A DNA stretch of 10,955 nucleotides from CAZMOK01 sp964567785 (GCA_964567785.1 CAZMOK010000079.1:1-10955), one strand, 5' to 3'; shown: positions 1-6,700, counted from the first letter of the stretch. The notes: generated by a model not told the origin, from the sequence alone. Translations and numbers: made by a program.

Positions 1-2
1 GG

Positions 3-80
3 TATTCAAAGTTCATGCATTGGTTAAACATGTACAAGATCGTCCTTGGCTACCGTTTTATAAACCTTTTCTCTAAATAG
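3..80 (+). CDS. Possible C-terminal end of a convergent plus-strand gene
   Basis: From base 3 a plus-strand frame stays open for 25 codons and stops at TAG 78-80. It would encode a tail ending GYRFINLFSK, which is hydrophobic, aromatic and basic, as at many protein ends. A second plus frame is also open, to a TAA at 74-76, so the reading frame is not certain. The minus strand shows no continuing gene here. No family can be recognised from so little sequence. Confidence 0.25.
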   Translation, partial: YSKFMHWLNMYKIVLGYRFINLFSK

Positions 81-90
81 ATCCTAAAAT

Positions 91-111
91 TCAGAACTCA
101 GAACTCAGAAT
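91..111. repeat. Three tandem copies of a 7-bp repeat (TCAGAAC)
   Basis: The plus strand reads TCAGAAC, TCAGAAC, TCAGAAT in the gap after the DUF2304 gene. An AATTC before and a GAATT after the core form a short 5-bp inverted pair around it. No strong terminator hairpin with a T-run is seen here. The rest of 112-143 holds nothing I can assign. Confidence 0.75.
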
Positions 112-143
112 TAATCTGGGGTCATCCGCGTTCTATAAAAATC

Positions 144-524
144 TTAATCTTTATCGCCTTTTAGCTTTTCGACCTCTTCTTTGAGGATGCCTATTTCCTG
201 GGCGAGGTTTTTGTTTCTTTCGGCCAGCTTCGAGATGATGATCGAAAATTCTATCAGGATGAGGAAGACGGCAAGCAACAGTATAAGGAATAGGGCCGCC
301 GGGGCATAGGCAATGCCTGCAAGGCGTGCAAATTCCTCCAGCAATCCCCTGAATATTGAGAAAAAAATGAAAATGGCACTGGAAAAAAGCCAGAGCAGGG
401 AATACTCCTCTTTGATCCTTTTTTTCCTTACCAGGTAAAGAATGTAAACAAACAAGGCAACACTTACAGCAATTGCAATGTACTGTGTTGTCTGTACATT
501 ATATCCTATTGTACTGTCATTCAT
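144..524 (-). CDS. DUF2304 family small membrane protein
   Basis: The 126-residue product has three hydrophobic segments (about 15-35, 44-62 and 72-97) followed by a charged coiled-coil tail at about 98-124 (KNLAQEIGILKEEVEKLKG). The RKKRIKEEYSLLWLFSS stretch at 33-49 and the layout match DUF2304 (PF10066). DUF2304 genes often lie beside GT2 genes, and this one overlaps the GT2 gene by 8 nt, which implies translational coupling and roughly equal amounts of both proteins. I infer that it is a membrane partner or anchor for the GT2 enzyme, perhaps with the coiled coil as docking site; its biochemical role is not established. The start at 524 is preferred because it gives the standard overlap and an intact first helix. 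No other minus-strand gene follows within the window. Confidence 0.88.
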   Translation of the reverse strand: MNDSTIGYNVQTTQYIAIAVSVALFVYILYLVRKKRIKEEYSLLWLFSSAIFIFFSIFRGLLEEFARLAGIAYAPAALFLILLLAVFLILIEFSIIISKLAERNKNLAQEIGILKEEVEKLKGDKD

Positions 525-1236
525 GACCGTAAACTTTTGTTCTGATGGATGCCATAAACATTGATAACATGACCTTTGTCATATAGTAAGGGCCTTTGTG
601 AATGGGTATGGAGGAAATACCGCCTTTTCTTTCGTGCATCTGGGTAAACGCCTCTTTGATCCGGAAGCCGTTCCGGCCAAGCAGGATCACCACTTCAGGT
701 TCGGGATAATCAGTCGGGTAGTGCTCGGAGAGGAAACACAGCGCTTTCCTGTTATAGGCCCTGAAGCCCGAGGTATGGTCGGTAACGCGCTGCCGTATGA
801 GCATAAAGCTGAAAAACTCGAATATCTTTATCCCGATCCTCCGGAGAAAAGAGGATTTAAAGCCGTCGTGTTTCTGGCTGAAACGCGATCCGATAGCCAC
901 ATCGGCCTTGCCCGATTTAACGATCTCGAGAAGTTTATGGATTTCATCGGCATTGTGCTGCCCGTCTCCGTCGAACTGCAGGGTATAGTTATAGCCCATA
1001 CGCTTAGCAAATTTGAAACCGGTTTGGACACACCCTCCGATGCCAAGGTTATAAGGGAGGTCAATTACAGTTGCCAGTCCTGTTTTTCTGGCCAGGTCGC
1101 TTGTTTCGTCTTTTGATGCATCGTTGATCACGGCCACGTCCCATTCTCCCTCCGTCGAGTTAAGGTCGCGCAGGACTTTTTCAATGTTTGCAGCCTCGTT
1201 ATAAGCAGGCACTATGACCAGCACATCTGCTTTCAT
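517..1236 (-). CDS. GT2 family glycosyltransferase (polyprenyl-phosphate sugar synthase-like)
   Basis: This 239-residue cytosolic enzyme has a GT-A fold and should move a sugar from a nucleotide donor to a lipid phosphate or similar acceptor. Motifs run VIVPAYNE at 7-14, INDASKDET at 37-45, NLGIGGCVQTGF at 63-74, QFDGDGQH at 87-94 with the metal-binding DxD (Asp89, Asp91), IGSRF at 115-119, TSGFRAYNRKAL at 155-166 and a C-terminal QMHERKGGISSI at 199-210. The overall pattern is that of DPM1-like GT2 enzymes. It lacks the two C-terminal membrane helices found in ArnC/GtrB-like members; the small membrane protein encoded by the overlapping downstream gene may serve as its anchor. The stop overlaps that gene's start (ATGAATGA). 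Together with the GT-C gene upstream this suggests donor synthesis followed by transfer. The sugar is not determined by the sequence. Confidence 0.93.
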   Translation of the reverse strand: MKADVLVIVPAYNEAANIEKVLRDLNSTEGEWDVAVINDASKDETSDLARKTGLATVIDLPYNLGIGGCVQTGFKFAKRMGYNYTLQFDGDGQHNADEIHKLLEIVKSGKADVAIGSRFSQKHDGFKSSFLRRIGIKIFEFFSFMLIRQRVTDHTSGFRAYNRKALCFLSEHYPTDYPEPEVVILLGRNGFRIKEAFTQMHERKGGISSIPIHKGPYYMTKVMLSMFMASIRTKVYGHE

Positions 1237-1241
1237 TCCAT

Positions 1242-1245
1242 TCCT
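1242..1245 (-). promoter_or_regulatory. Ribosome binding site (AGGA) of the GT2 gene
   Basis: The minus strand reads TAA-AGGA-ATGGA-ATG, so an AGGA directly follows the stop codon of the GT-C gene and sits 5 nt before the GT2 start. It is one of the clearer Shine-Dalgarno matches in the window and supports ATG 1236 as the start. Confidence 0.5.
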
Positions 1246-3348
1246 TTATTTACAATACTTGTTCAACATGGCCTGTCCGCCGCCATAATTGTGTTTCCTG
1301 GCGAGGCGCCAGTCTTTACATGCTTCGTTCTTGTTCCGCTTGCCAAAATATTGGGCATATCCCCGGTTGTAGTATGCCTGGCCGTTGTCAGGCTTGAGTC
1401 TGATCGATTCATTCAGGTTTCTTATAGCCTCATCATACTGTCCGAGATTTATCTGGCTCACAGCTTTCCCATTGTAGAAAAGGTAATTATTCGGATTTAT
1501 CTTGACGGCTTTATTGATATCATCAATTGCCCTTTCATGCTTGCCCATTTTGGCATAGGTAAGCCCACGGTTGTAAAATGCCAGGGCATACCTGGGATTT
1601 TTTTTAACCGCAATATTATAATCCTCAATGGCCGGTTTATAATTTCCGTCGCGCATTTTTGAATTACCCCTGTTGTAGTAGACCGAAGAATACCTGTATC
1701 CGTATTCGATGGCCTTGTCATAATCCCTCACCGCACCTTTGTAATTCTTATTGGCAGCTTTCAGAATCCCCCTGTTATAGAGAGCTTTTGAATATCTGGG
1801 GTCGAGTTCCAGCGCCTTGTTATAATCATTCATGGCCCCTTTTTCATCCCCCATGTCTTTCCGCAGGTTTGCCCTGGCGTTGTATGCCATTACAAACTTG
1901 GGATTGTTGCTTATGGCCTGGTTGAAATTCCTGAGCGCCTCATCAAAGTTCCTTTCCGCAATGTTTGCTGCGGCCAGCCAGTAATAGTTACGCTCTTTCT
2001 CAGGGGCTTTCTTCACCGAATCGGCCCAGAGCGATTTTTCGGTTCTCCAGATCTGGTTTCGACTTATGGTCAGGCCCAGATAGATAAAGGTAAGGGCTGC
2101 CATGAAATAAGTGGCATAGGCGAGTTTTTTTCTTCCTATAAACCTATAAACCAAGTCATTCACTATGAGGGAAAAGCCAACGAAAGGCAGGTAAAGCCTG
2201 TGCTCGAACATGGGGTCGCGGATAGGGATTACCGATGACTCCACGGCCGCAGTTGTGAAATACCAGAAAATGCCGAAGGATACCAGCCTGTATTTTTTGA
2301 ACGATAGAATTCCGGTTACAAGAATGGCCAGCGTTACCAGGAAACCCAGGAATATGGAGGCGTTAAAAAAATTATCGTTGAACTGAACGTGGTGGTCTAC
2401 GTTCTGATTGACGGGCGCAATCATCAGTTGGAGATAATCAAGGAACACCTTGAACTGGGTAACAAAATAGGTACTTCTTTCAATGTCGGGCACTTCCCTG
2501 GGCAAGCCATTGGTGCCAATATAACCAAGGGAGATGACCGCAAGTATTGCTGCAAAAACGGCTATGAATTTTTTAAACAGCCTGCCTTCCCTGTCCCTGA
2601 TAAACATGATCTCGACAAGAAGCCAGGCAAAAAGGAAAGTCGCTGCATTTTGTTTGGAAAGAATGCCAAGCACGCCTGCCATAAGTCCTGCTGCTATCAG
2701 GAGGAGCGAAGCAGGGGATATGTTGACCGTATTCCGGTGTATCCTCCTGATGAATCCTGCCTGTTGTTTTACATCCTTATTTATGTTCCTTGCCGTTACC
2801 TGGAGATTCCGGCCCCGTAAATACAAAAAGACGGATAATATGTAGAACATCCCCGCCATGGAAGTCATTCGCTGGACAATATAGGTCACAGCCTGTGTCT
2901 GGATGGGGTGGGCAACGAACACCAGGGCCGTGAACAGGGCAATCAGGTTCGCCACCCTGGCGGGATATTTCTTCCTGAACATAGGCACCGACAGGATCTC
3001 CCTGACAAGGAGAAAGACAAATATCCCCGCCAGCATATGAACCAGGAGGTTGAATATATGGAAATTCCTGGTGTCGATGGTTTCACGGCCTCTTTCATCA
3101 ACTTCAAAATCGCTCATGTGGTAGCTCAGGGCAAGGGTATAATGAGCCAGGGGTCGGTTATTGAAGTTCTTCCAGTGGCGGTAGGTTGTGTAGTTTTCGA
3201 ATTTCCTGATCTTGTCGTTATCACGGATGTGTGCGCCGTCATCAAATTGCAGCGGAACCTCGAAAGTATTTGCGTAACCCAGGTAGGCGATCACAATGAT
3301 CAGCAGGAAAGAAAATATGCTAAAGTACTTGTTTATGAGTTCTTTCAT
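1246..3348 (-). CDS. TMTC-like GT-C membrane glycosyltransferase with C-terminal TPR array
   Basis: The 700-residue product has an N-terminal polytopic membrane part (about 1-430) and a TPR array (about 454-690). It resembles TMTC proteins, in which a GT-C O-mannosyltransferase is joined to TPRs. Visible GT-C features: FDDGAHIRDN at 35-44 in the first extracytoplasmic loop, with acidic Asp36/Asp37 where GT-C enzymes keep catalytic or metal-binding acids; RPLAHYTLALSYHM at 65-78; FVAHPIQTQAVTYIVQR at 144-160; and FEHRLYLPFVGFSL at 381-394. The likely reaction is transfer of a sugar from a polyprenyl-phosphate donor to an acceptor on the periplasmic side. The TPRs probably bind protein partners or substrates on the same side. 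The acceptor (protein, lipid or polysaccharide) is not shown by the sequence. The GT2 gene 9 bp downstream is a natural donor synthase. Confidence 0.85.
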   Translation of the reverse strand: MKELINKYFSIFSFLLIIVIAYLGYANTFEVPLQFDDGAHIRDNDKIRKFENYTTYRHWKNFNNRPLAHYTLALSYHMSDFEVDERGRETIDTRNFHIFNLLVHMLAGIFVFLLVREILSVPMFRKKYPARVANLIALFTALVFVAHPIQTQAVTYIVQRMTSMAGMFYILSVFLYLRGRNLQVTARNINKDVKQQAGFIRRIHRNTVNISPASLLLIAAGLMAGVLGILSKQNAATFLFAWLLVEIMFIRDREGRLFKKFIAVFAAILAVISLGYIGTNGLPREVPDIERSTYFVTQFKVFLDYLQLMIAPVNQNVDHHVQFNDNFFNASIFLGFLVTLAILVTGILSFKKYRLVSFGIFWYFTTAAVESSVIPIRDPMFEHRLYLPFVGFSLIVNDLVYRFIGRKKLAYATYFMAALTFIYLGLTISRNQIWRTEKSLWADSVKKAPEKERNYYWLAAANIAERNFDEALRNFNQAISNNPKFVMAYNARANLRKDMGDEKGAMNDYNKALELDPRYSKALYNRGILKAANKNYKGAVRDYDKAIEYGYRYSSVYYNRGNSKMRDGNYKPAIEDYNIAVKKNPRYALAFYNRGLTYAKMGKHERAIDDINKAVKINPNNYLFYNGKAVSQINLGQYDEAIRNLNESIRLKPDNGQAYYNRGYAQYFGKRNKNEACKDWRLARKHNYGGGQAMLNKYCK
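1324..1989 (-). repeat. TPR array with a strict 34-residue period
   Basis: Residues 454-675 of the GT-C protein hold about seven TPR units. From residue 488 the units start at 488, 522, 556, 590, 624 and 658, an unbroken 34-residue (102-bp) spacing. Most carry the YNRG core (for example ALYNRG, VYYNRG, AFYNRG, AYYNRG) and end in a Pro followed by an aromatic or Asn. The first unit (about 454-487) and the last (from 658) are more diverged. Confidence 0.85.
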
Positions 3349-3366
3349 CCTTTGGGTGAATTTAGA

Positions 3367-4506
3367 TCAAAAGCTTGATTTTTCTCTCAGAGGGTTTGAG
3401 TATATGTTCAGCATCTCCTTCTCCATATCATCCGGATCTATGGCATGGCCTTCAGCTCTCTTCCTTAAGTAATCAATGAAAGCGTTTTTCTGTCCATCAG
3501 AATAATTTCCTGAGTTTTCCTTTTTCTTTTCGCTTAGGTCGAACGAAATGAAACTGGTTGGCCATAGCTTGTAATTTTCAATTATTTGCTTATCGATAAA
3601 GCGGGCGAGGTTATTAAAAAAATCATTCTTGTGGTTTCCCGCCATTCCCTCCATCTTTTTTTTGGTGATGGGAGTGCCAAAATGAACGTGTACCCTGCCC
3701 TTATTTTGCTTGAGGCCCATTAAGATACTTTTGAAATCATCTTCCGGTTTCTTTTCGTACCCTTCGGTCCGGGTAAGTATGTTCTCCTGTGCCTTAAGAT
3801 CGTCGCATGGCTCGTATTCATATGAGAGGCTGATAGGCACGATATTCAGCATTGAGATGCTATCTTCAGGGTCCATATGTTCACCGCTTAGGTGGAACAT
3901 CTTCAGAAGGCCGTGATCAGTTTCGTCAATGCCGTTTTTGGTGCGGCCATTCCTTTGGGCTATCCAGAGCGAATGCTTCTTAACGGTGATCACATAGCGG
4001 ATGTATTTCGAAAGTTTCCTCGAATTTTCGAGCTTCTCCTTCAGTGTGCCACCCCTGAAAACAGTGAGTACTTTGTTTGTTTTGGCAATATCCACAAAGA
4101 TGGGGGCCAGCATCAGGTTGTCCCCAAATGCAATTTCTCCGGTGTCGAAGCCGTTTTTAACAAGGATGTACTGAATGATCGCAGAATCGAGGACTATGTC
4201 GCGGTGATTTGAAACAAACAGGTAAGGCACTTCCTTGCTCAGGCTGTCAATACCACTGAAAGACAATTCCGTTATGGTTTTGTGAATTACCTTGTCAAAA
4301 GCCTTCAACATAATACCCTGCTGGTATTCCCTCACACTTTTGAACTGTGTCATCTGTGCCGCAATTTTTTCAGCCGGCACCCCGGGAAACAGGTATTCCA
4401 CTATAGACGGGAACTGTGGTTGCTCGGTTATCCTTTTCAGAGCAGGTTGTATCTCCCTGTCTTCATAAGGCCTTATCTTGTCGAACTCTTCTACATTATA
4501 TTCCAT
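3367..4506 (-). CDS. 1-acyl-sn-glycerol-3-phosphate acyltransferase-like protein (PlsC/PlsB superfamily)
   Basis: The 379-residue product probably transfers an acyl chain to a glycerolipid or related acceptor at the inner membrane. Acyltransferase blocks in order: VSNHRDIVLDSAI at 98-110 (block I, His101), VFRGG at 149-153 (block II), WIAQRNGRTKNG at 181-192 (block III; the usual FPEGTRS core is altered), VPISLSYEYEPC at 223-234 (block IV) and RVHVHFGTPI at 271-280. The His-Asp pair is spaced H-x5-D rather than the canonical H-x4-D, although Asp103 is also present. There is no obvious membrane-spanning segment, so association is probably peripheral. It is longer than a plain PlsC (about 240 residues), with extra N- and C-terminal helical parts. 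A GTG at 4509 directly precedes the ATG at 4506; ATG is preferred. An 18-bp gap, ending AAAGG next to the ATG, separates it from the GT-C gene. The exact acceptor is unknown. Confidence 0.85.
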   Translation of the reverse strand: MEYNVEEFDKIRPYEDREIQPALKRITEQPQFPSIVEYLFPGVPAEKIAAQMTQFKSVREYQQGIMLKAFDKVIHKTITELSFSGIDSLSKEVPYLFVSNHRDIVLDSAIIQYILVKNGFDTGEIAFGDNLMLAPIFVDIAKTNKVLTVFRGGTLKEKLENSRKLSKYIRYVITVKKHSLWIAQRNGRTKNGIDETDHGLLKMFHLSGEHMDPEDSISMLNIVPISLSYEYEPCDDLKAQENILTRTEGYEKKPEDDFKSILMGLKQNKGRVHVHFGTPITKKKMEGMAGNHKNDFFNNLARFIDKQIIENYKLWPTSFISFDLSEKKKENSGNYSDGQKNAFIDYLRKRAEGHAIDPDDMEKEMLNIYSNPLREKSSF

Positions 4507-4525
4507 CACCTCAAGTAGATTGGCA

Positions 4526-4533
4526 CAAAGTTA
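4526..4533 (-). promoter_or_regulatory. Putative -7 element (TAACTTTG) upstream of the acyltransferase gene
   Basis: The minus strand reads TAACTTTG, again a full TAnnTTTG match, in the 66-bp gap before the acyltransferase. It ends 19 nt before the ATG at 4506, giving a very short leader. No clear TTTG lies at -33. It could start a transcript covering the acyltransferase, GT-C, GT2 and DUF2304 genes. Confidence 0.45.
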
Positions 4534-4557
4534 AATTTTATTTGCGGTATGGGCTGT

Positions 4558-4567
4558 TAAGCGCTTA
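4558..4567. other. Perfect 10-bp palindrome TAAGCGCTTA
   Basis: The palindrome lies 5 bp past the stop codon of the GT/DUF2062 gene and about 25 bp upstream of the putative -7 element of the acyltransferase gene. It has no loop and no T-run, so it is not an intrinsic terminator. Its place near -35 would suit a dimeric repressor or activator site, but it may be chance. Confidence 0.3.
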
Positions 4568-4572
4568 TTAAA

Positions 4573-5772
4573 TCACTTCCCCGAAATTTGATCTTTTTTT
4601 CGTCCCACACCGAATATCTTTAATACCCCCCAGGTAAACAGTCCTGTTAAGATCCCTGCAACAAAAGCAAATATAAAGGCACCGACAAAATATTGCAGGA
4701 AGTGTACTTTTACGAATTCCAGCGTTATTTCCTGCCTTGCTTCGAGCGAAGGGACATCACCAATAAAATAACCTCCTGTATAGTAACTCAGGTAAAGTAT
4801 CAAAGGAAAAAGCGGTGTGATACTTATTGATGAAGTTGTTATGGTGATCATCTTGTTAAGCCGGAATGACAATGACAGGGTGATGGCTATGATAGTCTGC
4901 CATCCCCACAGGGGTATGATGCCGCAAAAGATACCTATGGTCACTGAAAGGGCTTTGATATATGCCGGCTCACCCGGACTCAGGAGCTCTTTCCTGATAA
5001 AAGCCTTCAGGTTTGCAACAGTAAAAAGCCTGATCGCAGCCTTTGGCTGAATATAAAATATTGATTTCAGCAATAGCCATGTATGCATGAGGAAAAGCTG
5101 TGAAAGGCTGGGCAAAAACCTCCTGTTTATTTTGCCTGAGGGTTTTTTAACAGCGGTGGATGCCAATGGTATTATATCCGGTTTACCCTTCCATATCGCC
5201 CTTATGATAAATTCCCTTTTTCTGCCTTCTTTGAACGGGGTCAGTTTAAATGATCTTATCAGCCGTGCAGGATAAATTATCACAGGTGCTTTCTGCAAAC
5301 TTGTCCTGAAACCTGTTTCTGCCCAGAAGAGAAAATTCCTGAATATCTGGAAGACGGGGTTCCTGGAATTTTCCCTGATTAGTGCCGATTCGTCAACGAG
5401 GAATGTTGTAATCTCCTTTCCGGCAGTCCGGGTACTGATCTTACTGAGAAGATATGCCGGCTCCTTTATACGGTTGGCATCGATTATTGCAATATGGTCA
5501 GTGTCGGCCTCAAGGGCTTTTTCAAGGCAGTTGTTGAATGCTTCAGACCTGGACCCTCCGGTACCGGTACACAAAATATTTTCAGTTCCGGCCGGCTTTT
5601 TACCGGGAGATATTTTTTTAATCTCAGGGGCTAGAAAAATGAGGGCCTCAGGGAAGGCCTTACTTGCCTCCCTGCCAACTTCATCAACAGTCTCCTGGCG
5701 GAAACCGTTAATAATAAATGCTAACGTGCCAAACTGCACATCAATGGCATTATTGCCGTTGCCGCCTGCCAT
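4573..5772 (-). CDS. Membrane protein: degenerate GT-A-like glycosyltransferase domain fused to DUF2062
   Basis: The 399-residue product has two parts. Residues about 15-205 look like a worn GT2-type (GT-A) domain: a first strand (TLAFIINGF), SEAFNNCLEKALEADTDHIAIIDAN at 76-100 in the place of the usual GxxxAxxxGxxxAxGDxIxxxDxD block, then an amphipathic stretch and IIRAIWKGKPDII. The DxD metal-binding motif reads DAN, and the N-terminal PxYNE motif is missing, so catalysis is doubtful. Residues about 253-390 are DUF2062, with GIFCGIIPLWGWQT at 280-293, SISITPLFPLILYL at 315-328 and hydrophobic segments at about 275-300, 310-337 and 358-388. DUF2062 has no firm biochemical role but often accompanies envelope glycosyltransferases. 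ATG 5772 is the first possible start after an in-frame stop, which is the stop codon of the gene upstream. A 10-bp palindrome lies just after the stop. Confidence 0.82.
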   Translation of the reverse strand: MAGGNGNNAIDVQFGTLAFIINGFRQETVDEVGREASKAFPEALIFLAPEIKKISPGKKPAGTENILCTGTGGSRSEAFNNCLEKALEADTDHIAIIDANRIKEPAYLLSKISTRTAGKEITTFLVDESALIRENSRNPVFQIFRNFLFWAETGFRTSLQKAPVIIYPARLIRSFKLTPFKEGRKREFIIRAIWKGKPDIIPLASTAVKKPSGKINRRFLPSLSQLFLMHTWLLLKSIFYIQPKAAIRLFTVANLKAFIRKELLSPGEPAYIKALSVTIGIFCGIIPLWGWQTIIAITLSLSFRLNKMITITTSSISITPLFPLILYLSYYTGGYFIGDVPSLEARQEITLEFVKVHFLQYFVGAFIFAFVAGILTGLFTWGVLKIFGVGRKKDQISGK

Positions 5773-5787
5773 GAGGAATGTATACGT

Positions 5788-6249
5788 TTAGTTGTTTATA
5801 AGGTTTTCGGCAGCTTCGTCCGTCCAGGCGCAGATCTCTTCTATTTCAAAATCAAACAGCTCTGCATCTTTGTGTATTAAAGCATAACTCTTTAATGGCA
5901 TGCTGCGGTCGGATACCGATTCACAGATCTCGTTCAGGAGGCTTAGCTGCTTTCTTTTTGAATACTGACCCCATTCAGATAAGTTCAGGTTTTCTTTTCC
6001 CTCTGTGATGTGATTGTTGAGGATCCATGAAACCGGCGCAACACGGCCATACCAGGGGTAACGGGTCTGGTTTGAATGACAATCAAAGCAACTATTTACA
6101 AGATGTTTTTTTACTGTTTCCGGAACTTCCATCTGAAAGGCGAAGCTTTCGGTGGTGGTTTCCTGATAGTTTTTTTCAGGCTGAAAGAACTGGATAACAA
6201 TTAATGCGATAAGTAACAGAAACAAAAAAACCGTAAAGATCTTTCTCAT
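5788..6249 (-). CDS. Haem-binding domain protein (Haem_bd family), membrane-anchored
   Basis: This 153-residue Haem_bd (PF14376) protein has an N-terminal hydrophobic segment (about 4-20) that looks like an uncleaved anchor, then a periplasmic domain. The haem attachment motif is CFDCH at 54-58, followed by SNQTRYPWYGRVAPVSW at 59-75, a strong family signature. His80 lies in NNHITEGK. Met117 in RSMPLKSY corresponds to the Met of the upstream paralogue and is a candidate axial ligand. The C-terminal helix (EIEEICAWTDEAAENL) matches the IVCKWVDTEVDNL of the neighbour, so the two genes look like an old tandem duplication. In both proteins the CxxCH starts at residue 54. The gap to the next gene is only 15 bp, so co-transcription with the GT/DUF2062 gene is likely. 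Confidence 0.92.
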   Translation of the reverse strand: MRKIFTVFLFLLLIALIVIQFFQPEKNYQETTTESFAFQMEVPETVKKHLVNSCFDCHSNQTRYPWYGRVAPVSWILNNHITEGKENLNLSEWGQYSKRKQLSLLNEICESVSDRSMPLKSYALIHKDAELFDFEIEEICAWTDEAAENLINN

Positions 6250-6261
6250 ACAAACAGAAAA

Positions 6262-6672
6262 TTATTCTCCAATCAGATTATCTACTTCCGTATCCACCCA
6301 TTTACAAACAATATCCGCTTCATTTTCGCTGAGTTCCCTGTCGGGATATTTTTCAATAAATTTTTCCGGTGGCATCTCCCCTTCTTTCACTTCCTCGCAT
6401 ATTTTATCGAGCTTCCCTATTTTTTTGGACGTTTTCCAATCGTCCCATTTCGAAAAATTCAGCTTGAACTTACTCTTCTTGTTTGATGATCCTGCAGTGT
6501 GACAACCAAAGCACGATCTTTCCATGATACCCATAACATCTTCAGGAAAACCAAGGGCAAGTTCATCTTCCGGCACCGGGGGAGGTTCTTGATTATCTGC
6601 AGGAACGTTGAAACCCAGAGCAAAAGCAAAAATGAACAATAACATTGAAATAATCGGGAAGATCTTCTTCAT
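6262..6672 (-). CDS. Haem-binding domain protein, c-type (CxxCH), exported
   Basis: This 136-residue protein has a hydrophobic N-terminal export signal (about 4-21), a Pro-rich linker (about 27-35) and one c-type haem attachment motif, CFGCH at 54-58 (Cys54, Cys57, His58). Its layout fits the Haem_bd family (PF14376): after the CxxCH comes a Lys-rich stretch with FSKWDDW, then GEMPP at 98-102, where Met100 is a candidate distal haem ligand, then a closing helix with IVCKW. The protein should sit in the periplasm or on the outer face of the inner membrane and be matured by cytochrome c assembly. The physiological role of this family is not established; electron transfer or haem sensing are possible. 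The next gene encodes a diverged relative 12 bp downstream. It lacks the YPWYG segment present in that neighbour. Confidence 0.88.
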   Translation of the reverse strand: MKKIFPIISMLLFIFAFALGFNVPADNQEPPPVPEDELALGFPEDVMGIMERSCFGCHTAGSSNKKSKFKLNFSKWDDWKTSKKIGKLDKICEEVKEGEMPPEKFIEKYPDRELSENEADIVCKWVDTEVDNLIGE

Positions 6673-6700
6673 AGGTTTCTGGTTTTTGTAACTGAACTCG

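Noticed and set aside
598..1116. A 172-codon plus-strand open frame
   Set aside because: It is antisense to the GT2 gene, which has every expected motif. The plus-strand product looks random.
2389..3378. Several plus-strand frames of 100-156 codons
   Set aside because: They are antisense to the membrane part of the GT-C gene and have no coherent domain or start context.
4507..4509. GTG as the start codon of the acyltransferase
   Set aside because: An ATG follows immediately in frame. It is the more likely initiator, and the choice changes the protein by one residue.
4558..4567. Intrinsic terminator after the GT/DUF2062 gene
   Set aside because: The palindrome has no loop and no following T-run, so it cannot form a normal terminator hairpin.
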